A stretch of DNA of 64,000 nucleotides, taken from contig NZ_JAUCZF010000001.1 in NCBI RefSeq assembly GCF_030373245.1, positions 186,001 to 250,000 on the forward strand. The letters run 5' to 3'. Positions 29,084 through 36,695 of this stretch are shown here, one piece after another. The notes beneath the pieces were generated by a model. It was not told the DNA's origin, ran no database searches, and worked only from the letters and a program-made list of their open reading frames with translations. Each line of letters starts with the position of its first letter. Position 1 is the first letter of the stretch. This DNA is from Hydrogenophaga sp. GTDB lineage: Bacteria; Pseudomonadota; Gammaproteobacteria; Burkholderiales; Burkholderiaceae_C. The translations under genes were made by a program, and so were the position numbers.

Positions 29084-29560
29084 ATGAACCTAGATCAGAT
29101 CACCCGTCATCTTCGCCGTGCCAACGACGTGGCTCGACGCGCTGCTTCGATGGGGCGGCATCCGTTTGGGGCATTGCTGGTGGCGCCGGATGGTGAGACG
29201 GTGTTGGCGGAGCAGGGGAACATCGACACGGTGAACCATGCGGAGGCTACGTTGGCGCGCACCGCAGCGGACAACTGGCCGGGCGAGTATCTGGCGCGGT
29301 GCACGCTGGTAACGACGTTCGAGCCTTGTGCGATGTGCACGGGCACGTTGTACTGGGCGAACTTGGGGCGGGTGGTGTACGGGGCCAGTGAAGAGGCTTT
29401 GCTGGCGCTCACGGGCAGCCATGAGGAGAACCCGACACTCTCATTGCCATGCCGCGAGGTGTTGGCGAGAGGGCAGAAGCACATCGAGGTGATCGGGCCG
29501 GTGCCTGAGCTGGAGGCCGAGATGCTGGCGCCTCATCAGGGGTTCTGGGCTTCGCGCTGA
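29084..29560 (+). CDS. Nucleoside/guanine deaminase-like CDA-fold protein
   Basis: A 158-residue cytidine-deaminase-fold enzyme: H52-A-E54 provides a zinc ligand and the proton-shuttle glutamate, and E-P-C82-A-M-C85 the two cysteine ligands. ANLGRVVYGAS resembles the guanine deaminase branch. Guanine deaminase makes xanthine, which would enter the urate pathway encoded upstream, so that reading fits the location; a cytosine or adenosine substrate is not excluded. It stands alone, with a repeat before it and a convergent oxygenase gene after it. Confidence 0.82.
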   Translation: MNLDQITRHLRRANDVARRAASMGRHPFGALLVAPDGETVLAEQGNIDTVNHAEATLARTAADNWPGEYLARCTLVTTFEPCAMCTGTLYWANLGRVVYGASEEALLALTGSHEENPTLSLPCREVLARGQKHIEVIGPVPELEAEMLAPHQGFWASR

Positions 29561-29623
29561 GTTTTACTTCTCTGGCGAGTCCGGCCGACGGTGACCGGGG
29601 TGTCCGGCTCCGCCGGCGCGAAG

Positions 29624-30643
29624 TCAGCGATGCACCTCCGCCTCCCCCGCCTCCGACAACATTGCCATCAACTTGCGCCGGATGAGGATGCCGGGCCGGT
29701 CAGAGTCCATCGAGTATTCCACCCCCCGCCGCCGCAAATCCACCACTGCGTCGGGGTCGGTGGATTCGAGGATGTCCTTGTCTTCGCGCGTGATTTCTTC
29801 GTCGAAGTCGATCAGCAACTGCGCGGGGCAATCGGCTTCGGTGTCGTTGCGGAACAGCCATTGGCAGAGCTGCATGCGGCCATCGTCGATGGGTGTGAAC
29901 GCGTTGATGATCACGTGGCGCACACCGCTGGGGTATTCGATGTCCAACCGGCGGGAGAACGGCTGAAAGTAGGCGTTGCGCATGTGGCGCTGGGTGATGG
30001 CATCCTGCACGCCGCTGATGCGGTGAAATTTTTCAGGATTCACCGCGTCGATCACGGTCTCGGCGTAAAAGCCGGCTTCGTTTTCGATCAATTCGTACTT
30101 GCTGGGCTTGGGGGATGCTGCCACGCCAAAAGTGGCGCGGTGCACGAAGCTGAAGTGCGAGTTGTCAAAGGAGTTTTCCAGCGCGCGCATCGGGCTGGTG
30201 TGCCAGGTTTCATAAAACTGGAAGATGGTGCGCCAGCCGTCCGCTTCGAATTCCGGGATCACCGGAATGTCGGCCACTGGATCTTCCAATGCCACCCAGG
30301 CGTAGCCGTAGCGCGCCACGCAGTGGTAGGCCGGCGTGCCGTAATCCTTGGGGATTTCGCGGTCTGCACCGTACTGGGGAATTTCGATCACGCGGCCGGT
30401 GCGGTTGTAGACCCAACCGTGATAGCCACACTGGAGGTTGCCGTTCTTGCACCAGCCTTTGCTGAGTTTGGCGGTGCGGTGGCAGCAGCGGTCTTTCAGG
30501 GAGGCGGGCTGGCCGTGCTCATCCAGGAAGAGCACGATGTTTTCGCCCAGCAGGGTAAAGGGCTTGGGGCCGTCTTGCAGGTGGGACAGCGGCATGACGG
30601 CATGCCAATGCTTGCGGAAGATGGGCTGTTGGGTGACCAGCAT
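29624..30643 (-). CDS. Rieske non-heme iron oxygenase, VanA/HpxD-like
   Basis: A 339-residue oxygenase component. The Rieske domain ligands are C53-x-H55 and C72-x2-H75 (CGYHGW). The mononuclear iron site begins with the D160-N-S-H163-x4-H168 block (ENSFDNSHFSFVH), D160 being the electron bridge. The length fits the vanillate demethylase/HpxD/methylxanthine demethylase branch, which hydroxylates or N/O-demethylates small rings. It needs an electron donor; the only ferredoxin nearby is encoded at 35.8 kb. The location between purine and heterocycle genes suggests a purine or pyrimidine-like ring as substrate; that is inference. CAGGAGCG precedes the ATG. Confidence 0.9.
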   Translation of the reverse strand: MLVTQQPIFRKHWHAVMPLSHLQDGPKPFTLLGENIVLFLDEHGQPASLKDRCCHRTAKLSKGWCKNGNLQCGYHGWVYNRTGRVIEIPQYGADREIPKDYGTPAYHCVARYGYAWVALEDPVADIPVIPEFEADGWRTIFQFYETWHTSPMRALENSFDNSHFSFVHRATFGVAASPKPSKYELIENEAGFYAETVIDAVNPEKFHRISGVQDAITQRHMRNAYFQPFSRRLDIEYPSGVRHVIINAFTPIDDGRMQLCQWLFRNDTEADCPAQLLIDFDEEITREDKDILESTDPDAVVDLRRRGVEYSMDSDRPGILIRRKLMAMLSEAGEAEVHR

Positions 30644-30678
30644 GAAACGCTCCTGAATGAAATGGCTTGAGGGATCTC

Positions 30679-30881
30679 AAGAGCAATTTCCTGCCCTGCG
30701 TGGTGCAGGGTGAACGCTTCTACTCTGGCGCTGGATGTTAGCAAAAGACAGGCCATGGCGGTGCACCGTTTTGGAGAACCATGGCGACCCAGGACTGGCA
30801 TGACTCCTGCGTGCATCACTGGCAAGAGTAGAAGCGTTCAGCGTGGTGTCCCAGTGGCACGTGCCCGGAAATTGCTCTTGT
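30679..30881. mobile_element. Inverted pair of IS110-like left-end fragments
   Basis: Two arms face each other: CAAGAGCAATTTCC (30679-30692) with its exact complement at 30868-30881, and GAACGCTTCTACTCT (30713-30727) with its exact complement at 30826-30840. Each arm reads outward-to-centre into a short coding start, NASTLALDVSK on the plus strand, like the N-terminus of DEDD (IS110-type) transposases with the first catalytic Asp. Neither continues. Probably two truncated ends of the same insertion sequence. Bases 30882-31032 hold nothing else I can identify. Confidence 0.5.
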
Positions 30882-31032
30882 ACCGCCCCCTTCTGCCCGC
30901 AAGGCAGATGGGGGTGGCCACAAGTTGCACGCCCTTGGAGCACCTCATGCATCGCAGCCATTCCCATTTGCCTGCCTGGTTCCATGCCATGGTTCAAGGG
31001 CGCAGGTCTTGAGCAAGCAGTTTCAGCTTGGC

Positions 31033-32412
31033 ATGAACGACTGCCTCATTCTGAACGCCACCGCCGTGCTCACCGGCCTGCCCGGAGACCGCGCGCGGCT
31101 TCCCCAGTGCGATGTGCGCGTGCGTCACGGCAAGATCGCCGCCATGGGGGCGCTGGTGCCCGAGCCAGGCGAGGTGGTTTATGACGCCACAGACTGTGTG
31201 CTGGCGCCCGGCTGGGTGAACTCCCACCACCACCTGTTCCAGAGCCTGCTCAAGGGCGTGCCGGCGGGCCTGAATGCGCGCCTGGCCGACTGGCTGGCGG
31301 CGGTGCCGGTGCGCCACCGGCGTGCGTTCGACCATGAGGCCCTGTTCCGCCTGGCGGTGCGGGTGGGCCTGAGCGAACTGCTGGCGTCTGGCTGCACCAC
31401 GGTGGCCGACCACCAGTACCACCACTACCCGGACATGCCCTTCGACCCCACGGCCGTGGTGTTCGACGAAGCCGACAAGCTGGGCCTGCGCATGGTGGTG
31501 TGCCGGGGACTGGCCACGCAGGTTCGGCAGATTGATGCCACTCCTTCGCCACAAATTGCACCCGAACCGCTGGACCTGTTTTTCCGCCGCGTGGCAGACG
31601 ATGCCACGCGCTTCAACGACACCGCGCCCGACGCCATGCGCCGCGTGGTGGTGGCACCCACCACGCCGAACTGGTCGGTGCGGCCGGATGAGTTGCGCGA
31701 GATCGCGCGGTTTGCGCGTTCGCTGGGCCTTCGCATGCACAGCCACCTGTCTGAAACGGCCGACTATGGGCGCCACACCAGTGAGGTGTACGGCTGTACA
31801 CCGCTGGCCTTTGTGGAACGGCATGAGTGGGTGGGGCCGGACGTGTGGTTCGCCCACCTGGTGTGGATGGAAGAAGCCGAGCAGCGCCTGCTGGCGCAGA
31901 GCGGCACCGGCATGGCGCACTGCCCGCAGTGCAACGCGCGGCTGGGTTCGGGCACGGCGCCAGTGGTGGAACTGCTGCGCCTGGGGGGCAAGGTGTCGCT
32001 GGGTGTGGACGGTGCGGCCTCCAACGAAGCCGCCGACATGCTCAGCGAGGTGCACATGGCCTACATGATGCACCGGCTGCGCCATGGCCCTGAGGCCCTG
32101 AGCACCGACGACGTGGTGCACATGGCCACGGCTGGTGGCGCCGATGTGCTGGGACTGCCCGGTATTGGCACGCTGGAGATTGGCCAGGCCGCCGACCTGG
32201 CCAGCTACCGCCTGGACAGCGCGGCCGCCATCGGTCTGCACGACCCCGGCAGTGCGCCCGTGCTGTGCGGCCGCGCGCTGCAAACCGACACCGTGTGGGT
32301 GGCCGGAAAGCCCGTGTTGATGGGCGGGGAGATTCCCGGCCTGGACCGAGCACAGCTGGCCGCGCACGCGCGCGAAGCGGTGCAGCACATCACACAAACC
32401 GTGGCGGGCTGA
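31033..32412 (+). CDS. Metal-dependent amidohydrolase, 8-oxoguanine deaminase/AtzB-like
   Basis: A 459-residue amidohydrolase-superfamily enzyme. NSHHHLFQ (H65, H67) binds metal; HSHLSETADYG and FAHLVWM give later histidines; LGVDGAASNEAADM holds the final catalytic aspartate. The series matches subgroup enzymes that remove an exocyclic amine or similar group from purines and triazines (8-oxoguanine deaminase, hydroxydechloroatrazine hydrolase). It is the first gene of a rightward set with a solute-binding protein, a 2-oxoglutarate oxygenase and a VOC protein. ATG 31033 gives a natural N-terminus (MNDCLILNATAVLTG); the frame is open further upstream. Confidence 0.88.
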   Translation: MNDCLILNATAVLTGLPGDRARLPQCDVRVRHGKIAAMGALVPEPGEVVYDATDCVLAPGWVNSHHHLFQSLLKGVPAGLNARLADWLAAVPVRHRRAFDHEALFRLAVRVGLSELLASGCTTVADHQYHHYPDMPFDPTAVVFDEADKLGLRMVVCRGLATQVRQIDATPSPQIAPEPLDLFFRRVADDATRFNDTAPDAMRRVVVAPTTPNWSVRPDELREIARFARSLGLRMHSHLSETADYGRHTSEVYGCTPLAFVERHEWVGPDVWFAHLVWMEEAEQRLLAQSGTGMAHCPQCNARLGSGTAPVVELLRLGGKVSLGVDGAASNEAADMLSEVHMAYMMHRLRHGPEALSTDDVVHMATAGGADVLGLPGIGTLEIGQAADLASYRLDSAAAIGLHDPGSAPVLCGRALQTDTVWVAGKPVLMGGEIPGLDRAQLAAHAREAVQHITQTVAG

Positions 32413-32491
32413 ACCGCTCATGCATGCCCTTCTTTTATTCCACCCCTCCCCTGCCCAGGCAGGTTCCTTCCTCTGAAAGGAGACTTGTTCC

Positions 32492-33520
32492 ATGAAACGC
32501 CGTTCCCTCCTCTGCGCCTCTGGCGCCGCATCGTTGCTGGCCGTGTCGCCGTTTGTGCGTGCGCAAGGTTCGCTGCAGGAGTTCAAGTTCAACCTGGGCT
32601 GGAAGGTGGAGGCATCAGGTGCCGGCTTCCTGCTGGCGCAGCAGCGTGGCTACTACAAGGACGCGGGCGTGGACGTGACCATCGACACCGGCAACGGCTC
32701 GGCGGCCGCCATCAGCCTGGTGGGTGGCGGCGCCTACGACGCCGCGTCTGCCGACCTGTCTTCGATGATTGAGTTCAACCTGGCCAACCCGCAGGTGGCA
32801 CTCAAGGCGGTGGCCATGCAGTACGACCTGAACCCGAACGCGGTGATAGTGCGCAAGGACGGCCCGATCAAGAAGCCCGCCGACCTAGCGGGGAAGTCCA
32901 TCCTGGGTCAGCCTTTCAATGCGTCGCGCAAGCTGTTCCCGGTGTTTGCCAAGGCGCAGGGCTTCGACCCCAGCGGCGTGAAGTGGGAGAACGCCACCCC
33001 CGACATTGGCGACACGCGTTTCGTCAAAGGCGACTTTGACGCGGTGGCCTACTTCTTCTTCACCGGCCTGCTAAACCTGCAGTCCCGCGGCATGGGTCCG
33101 GAGCAGCTCACGGTGTTCCGGTTCTCGGACCACGGCATGAAGTCGTATGGCAACGGCCTGGTGGCCAACCCGAAGGTGATGAGCAAAAGCCCCGACGTGC
33201 TCAAGGCCTTCGTGAAGGCCAGCACGCGCGGCTGGATCGAATGCATCGCGGACCCCAAAGCGGGCGCGGCCGCCGTGAAGGCACGCGAGCCGCTGGCGAA
33301 TGAAACCCTGGAATTCGAGCGGCTGAAGCTGATCGTGGACGGCACCATGAAGACGCCCGACACCCAGGCCAACGGCTGGGGCGCGGCCACCACCGCGCGG
33401 TTGCAGGGCACCATAGACGAAACCGTGGCGGCCTTCAACCTCAAGAGCTCGCCCACCGTGGCCGAGTTCTGGACGGACCAGTTCCTGCCCACAGCCGTCG
33501 AGCGCCGGCTCAAGACCTGA
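32492..33520 (+). CDS. NMT1-like ABC solute-binding protein (no own ATPase/permease nearby)
   Basis: A 342-residue periplasmic protein with a signal sequence (MKRRSLLCASGAASLLAV, cut near VRAQ) and an NMT1-like domain. It resembles the binding protein at 26.2 kb: VTIDTGNGS, KKPADLAGK and the aligned RKLFPVFAKAQGF. AAAGGAG precedes the ATG. The next genes encode oxygenases, not ABC components; the nearest pairs are at 27.3-28.9 kb and 40.4-42.2 kb. It may therefore deliver its ligand to the 27.3 kb ATPase/permease that serves its paralogue. The ligand is probably the substrate of the surrounding catabolic genes. Confidence 0.87.
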   Translation: MKRRSLLCASGAASLLAVSPFVRAQGSLQEFKFNLGWKVEASGAGFLLAQQRGYYKDAGVDVTIDTGNGSAAAISLVGGGAYDAASADLSSMIEFNLANPQVALKAVAMQYDLNPNAVIVRKDGPIKKPADLAGKSILGQPFNASRKLFPVFAKAQGFDPSGVKWENATPDIGDTRFVKGDFDAVAYFFFTGLLNLQSRGMGPEQLTVFRFSDHGMKSYGNGLVANPKVMSKSPDVLKAFVKASTRGWIECIADPKAGAAAVKAREPLANETLEFERLKLIVDGTMKTPDTQANGWGAATTARLQGTIDETVAAFNLKSSPTVAEFWTDQFLPTAVERRLKT

Positions 33521-33539
33521 ACGCAGGGAGCCACGCACC

Positions 33540-34520
33540 ATGGGCATACCCGTCATCGACCTGAGCGGCGCGCTGGCGCCCGGTGGCCCGCGCTCTGCCG
33601 AAGTGGCGCAGCAACTGCGCGCGGCGGCCATGAGCGCGGGCTTCTTCTATGTTCGTCACCATGGGGTGCCGGCCGAGGTGGTGGCGCGCCAGTTCAGCAT
33701 CGCCCGCGAACTGATGGAGCTGCCGCTGGAGCGGCGCGAGGCGCTGTCCATCCAGCACTCGCCCATCATGCGTGGCTTTGAAGCGCTGGGCGCGCAGACG
33801 CTGGACGCCAGTGCCAGGCCTGACCTGAAGGAGAGCTTCTACTGCGGTATGAACTGGCCCGCCGATCACCCCTATGTGCTGGCCGGCCACCAGACCTACG
33901 GCCCCAGCCAGTGGCCCGAAGAGCTGCCACATGCGCAAGCCATCTGCGAGGCGTACATCGACACCATGAACGCACTGTCGCTGCGGCTGATGCAGTTGCT
34001 GGCGCTGTCGCTGGGACTGCCGGAAGACCACTTCGATGCTGCCTGCAAGGACCCGATGGTCACGCTGCGCATGGCGCGCTACCCGGCCCACCCGGAAGGC
34101 GCGGACGAGCGCACCTTTGGTGCCGGTGCGCACACCGACTGGGGCGCCGTGACAGTGCTGGCGCAGGACGCCCACGGCGGCCTGGAGGTGCAGATGCCCG
34201 ATGGCAGTTGGGTACCGGCCACACCCATTGAAGGTTGCTTCGTGGTCAACCTGGGCGACATGATTCCGCGTTGGACCAACGGCCTCTACCACTCCAACCC
34301 GCACCGCGTGCGCAACCTGCATTCCGGCGGCGCGCCGCGCTATTCCATCCCCTTTTTCTACGAGCCGGAATTCTTCGCGCGCATTGAAGCGGTGCCCGGC
34401 ACGGTGGCGCCCGGCGAAGCGCCGAAGTACCCGCCTTGCACCGCCGGTGAACATCTCAACGAGATGTACCAGAGGACCTACAGCTTGAAACAAACCACCG
34501 AGCAGACCGAGGTCGCATGA
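33540..34520 (+). CDS. 2-oxoglutarate/Fe(II) oxygenase, isopenicillin N synthase-like
   Basis: A 326-residue oxygenase. The N-terminal DIOX_N part starts IPVIDLSG; the double-stranded beta-helix has H198-T-D200-WG, H255 (SNPHRVRN) as iron ligands and R267-Y-S269 to hold 2-oxoglutarate. Such enzymes hydroxylate, desaturate or N-dealkylate small molecules; fungal xanthine and plant/bacterial N-demethylases belong to related groups. It follows a solute-binding protein gene by 19 bases and overlaps the VOC gene by four (ATGA). The substrate is not identifiable. Confidence 0.9.
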   Translation: MGIPVIDLSGALAPGGPRSAEVAQQLRAAAMSAGFFYVRHHGVPAEVVARQFSIARELMELPLERREALSIQHSPIMRGFEALGAQTLDASARPDLKESFYCGMNWPADHPYVLAGHQTYGPSQWPEELPHAQAICEAYIDTMNALSLRLMQLLALSLGLPEDHFDAACKDPMVTLRMARYPAHPEGADERTFGAGAHTDWGAVTVLAQDAHGGLEVQMPDGSWVPATPIEGCFVVNLGDMIPRWTNGLYHSNPHRVRNLHSGGAPRYSIPFFYEPEFFARIEAVPGTVAPGEAPKYPPCTAGEHLNEMYQRTYSLKQTTEQTEVA

Positions 34521-34951
34521 AGCTCTATGTCAATCTGTTCTGCCACGACATCGCGCAGCAACTTCGCTTTTACCAGGCTCTGCTGGGCCTGGAAGAAGCC
34601 ACGCACAGCCGCTCGCCCATCTACTGCGCGCTGGCCTCGCCCAGCTTCCAGTTCGGCTTCCATGCGCCTGCGGCCTACGACCTGCTGAACCTGAGTGGCC
34701 GCGCACCCGCTGTGGGCACGCCGGGCGATGTCACCGCCTACGCCACATTCATGCTGGACAGCGCGGCCGCTGTGAGCGAAGCCACGGCGCGTGTGCAGCC
34801 ACTGGGTGGGCGCGTGATCAAGGGACCTTACGCCACCTACTACGGTGAATGGCAGGCGGTGCTGTGCGACCCGGAAGACCATGTGTTCCGGTTGAGCGCG
34901 GGCGAGCTGCCACCTGGCCTGACCGCGCCTGCCCTGCAACTGCCGCACTGA
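34517..34951 (+). CDS. VOC-superfamily (glyoxalase/dioxygenase fold) protein
   Basis: A 144-residue vicinal-oxygen-chelate protein with two beta-alpha-beta-beta-beta modules: MKLYVNLFCHDIAQQLRFYQ at the start, and VLCDPEDHVFRLS near the end with the usual D-P-E-D-H-x-F/W. Metal ligands would be near the start and in the last strand (E/H), but I cannot assign all of them. Roles range from glyoxalase to ring-cleavage or isomerisation. The start overlaps the preceding oxygenase stop, implying that it acts in the same pathway. Confidence 0.8.
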   Translation: MKLYVNLFCHDIAQQLRFYQALLGLEEATHSRSPIYCALASPSFQFGFHAPAAYDLLNLSGRAPAVGTPGDVTAYATFMLDSAAAVSEATARVQPLGGRVIKGPYATYYGEWQAVLCDPEDHVFRLSAGELPPGLTAPALQLPH

Positions 34952-34991
34952 TGCGGACTGGTCGCCGGAACACGCGCGCTATCCTTCGGCC

Positions 34992-35660
34992 ATGACCACA
35001 CCGGAAGACGACACCCTGTCCGAAAACCTCGCCGACAACCTGACCGGCCGAGGCAAGCCCGGGCGCGAACGCATGCTGGCGGCCATCCGCGAAGCCGCCA
35101 TCGCGGAGTTCAGCCGGCATGGGTTCAAGGGCGCTTCCACCAAGGCCATTGCTGAACGCGCTGGTCTCACCAAGCCACACCTGCACTACTACATCAGCAG
35201 CAAGGAAGAACTGTATGAAGACCTGCTGTATTCGGTGCTCAACGGCTGGTCCAGCGCGTTCGCGTTTGACATCGAAAGCGACGACCCGAAGCAGGTGCTG
35301 AGCCACTACGTGCGCAAGAAGCTGGACTACGCGCTGGACAACCCGGGGCTCTCGCGCATCTTCACCAGCGAGGTGCTGGGCGGCGGGCGCAACCTGGGCC
35401 GGTACTGGCCAGTGGCGGTGAAGTCCACCCAGCAGAAGGTGGTGGTGATCAACCGCTGGATGGCCGAAGGCCGGATGCGTTCGCTCGACGCCAGACTGCT
35501 GCTGATGCAGATCTGGGGCATGACCCAGCACTATGCCGACTACGGTGTGCAGGTGCAGGTCATGCTGGGCCTGGCGCCCGACCAAACCCTGGACCGGGAG
35601 CCCATCGCCCGCGAGCTCACCAACTTCGTGCTCCTGGGCTGCGGGCTGGCACCAGACTGA
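34992..35660 (+). CDS. TetR-family regulator, RutR-like
   Basis: A 222-residue regulator. The helix-turn-helix covers about residues 45-70 (GASTKAIAERAGLTKPHLHYY-like region) and the C-terminal domain resembles that of RutR (NPGLSRIFTSEVLGGG, PDQTLDREPI). RutR senses uracil/thymine and controls pyrimidine use and nitrogen metabolism. A box matching the RutR consensus TTGACCA-N2-TGGTCAA with one mismatch lies at 35758, just after this gene and before the ferredoxin operon. That pairing supports the family call and suggests control of the downstream genes by a nucleobase-like ligand. ATG 34992 is preceded by CGGCC without a strong ribosome-binding site. Confidence 0.88.
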   Translation: MTTPEDDTLSENLADNLTGRGKPGRERMLAAIREAAIAEFSRHGFKGASTKAIAERAGLTKPHLHYYISSKEELYEDLLYSVLNGWSSAFAFDIESDDPKQVLSHYVRKKLDYALDNPGLSRIFTSEVLGGGRNLGRYWPVAVKSTQQKVVVINRWMAEGRMRSLDARLLLMQIWGMTQHYADYGVQVQVMLGLAPDQTLDREPIARELTNFVLLGCGLAPD

Positions 35661-35736
35661 GGCGGGTCGGGTCCGCCGCTTCCTCACCTCGGTGCGTTGG
35701 TGCACCCAGCCGGCCCGAGGGGCGGCCCAACGCCAT

Positions 35737-35752
35737 TGGCACAAGGCTTGCT
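35737..35752 (+). promoter_or_regulatory. Sigma-54 (-24/-12) promoter of the ferredoxin operon
   Basis: TGGCACAAGGCTTGCT has TGGCAC and TTGCT with exactly ten bases between GG and GC. The start should fall near 35763, 26 bases before the ferredoxin ATG. Confidence 0.75.
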
Positions 35753-35757
35753 TGAGT

Positions 35758-35773
35758 TTGACCAACTGTTCAA
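35758..35773. promoter_or_regulatory. RutR-type operator overlapping the predicted start site
   Basis: TTGACCAACTGTTCAA matches TTGACCA-N2-TGGTCAA except for one base. It begins six bases after the sigma-54 -12 element, so a bound RutR-like protein would cover the start site and repress. Confidence 0.7.
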
Positions 35774-35788
35774 ACTTTTCTGCCAACG

Positions 35789-36091
35789 ATGCCAGCACTC
35801 GCCGCCACCGCGCCCACGACCCGCCTTGACCGCGCCTTCACCGTGGTTCTGGCTCGGCGTGGCACCGAGTTGACCGTGGGTGCCAACGAGAGCATCACCG
35901 ACGTGCTGCAACTGGCGGGCGTTCAGGTCGAGACGCTGTGTGAGCAAGGTGTCTGCGGCACCTGCGTCACGACCTGGCTGGCCGGTGACCCTGAACACCG
36001 CGACAGCTGCCTGGGTGCCGATGAGCGCCGCAGTCAGCTGGCGATCTGCTGTGCGCGAAGCCACAGCGATCGGCTCACCCTGGACCTGTGA
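35789..36091 (+). CDS. VanB-like [2Fe-2S] ferredoxin domain, stand-alone
   Basis: A 100-residue plant-type ferredoxin. C51-x4-C56-x2-C59 and a last ligand at C88 or C89 (LAICCARSHSDRL) bind the cluster. CEQGVCGTCVTTWLAG and EHRDS closely match the C-terminal ferredoxin domain of vanillate demethylase/phthalate dioxygenase reductases, but the FMN and NAD domains of those reductases are absent. It is the only nearby electron carrier for the Rieske oxygenase at 29.6 kb. It overlaps or abuts the flavodoxin-fold oxidoreductase gene that follows, which might supply the missing reductase function. Confidence 0.88.
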   Translation: MPALAATAPTTRLDRAFTVVLARRGTELTVGANESITDVLQLAGVQVETLCEQGVCGTCVTTWLAGDPEHRDSCLGADERRSQLAICCARSHSDRLTLDL

Positions 36092-36093
36092 CC

Positions 36094-36681
36094 ATGCGCG
36101 TGCTTGTCATCTACTGCCACCCGGTCGAGACCAGCTACAACGCGGCCTTGCACGCCGAGGTTCTCGCGGGCCTCACCGCCGCCGGTCACGAAGTGGACAA
36201 CTGCGACCTCTATGCGGAAGGCTTCAACCCGGTGCTGTCGCGCGAGGAACGCCTGGGCTATCACGAGGTGCCGAGCAACCGCCTACCTGTGCAAGGGTAT
36301 GTGGACCGGCTGATGCGCACAGAGGCGGTGGTGTTCTGCTTTCCCACCTGGTGCTTTGGCATGCCCGCCATGCTCAAAGGCTTTTTTGACCGGGTGCTCA
36401 TGCCGGGTGTCGCGTTCGACATCAGCGATCCGCACAACGTCAAGCCGTCTCTCACCCACATCAAGCGCATCTCGGCGGTGGTCACCTATGGCCGTCCGCG
36501 CTGGACCGCCCTGCTCATGGGGGACCCACCGCGCAAGTCAGTGACCCGCTACCTGCGCCTGCTCACGGGCGGCAGCGCGCGCGTGGACTACCACGCCTGC
36601 TATCACATGAACGTGGCCACTCCGCCGAAACTCCAGGCCTTCAAGGCCCGTGTCGGACGCGCCATGGCGCAGTTTGCCTGA
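36094..36681 (+). CDS. NAD(P)H-dependent oxidoreductase, flavodoxin fold (NQO/KefF-like)
   Basis: A 195-residue protein: MRVLVIYCHPVETSYN is the flavin-phosphate loop region and FCFPTWCFGMPAMLKGFFDRV the flavin/NAD(P)H-binding block of the NQO1/MdaB/KefF family. It probably carries FMN or FAD and transfers two electrons from NAD(P)H. ATG 36094 lies three bases after the ferredoxin stop; a GTG at 36088 is also possible. Coupling to the ferredoxin gene suggests that it reduces that ferredoxin, or that it reduces a pathway intermediate. Confidence 0.85.
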   Translation: MRVLVIYCHPVETSYNAALHAEVLAGLTAAGHEVDNCDLYAEGFNPVLSREERLGYHEVPSNRLPVQGYVDRLMRTEAVVFCFPTWCFGMPAMLKGFFDRVLMPGVAFDISDPHNVKPSLTHIKRISAVVTYGRPRWTALLMGDPPRKSVTRYLRLLTGGSARVDYHACYHMNVATPPKLQAFKARVGRAMAQFA

Positions 36682-36695
36682 GCCGACTGCCCACC

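Noticed and set aside
30994..32592. 532-codon minus-strand frame opposite the amidohydrolase
   Set aside because: No motifs, and the plus-strand protein has a complete metal-binding set.
35690..35712. GGTGCACC palindrome as an NtrC site for the ferredoxin promoter
   Set aside because: It lacks the central spacer of NtrC sites and is very close to the sigma-54 element.
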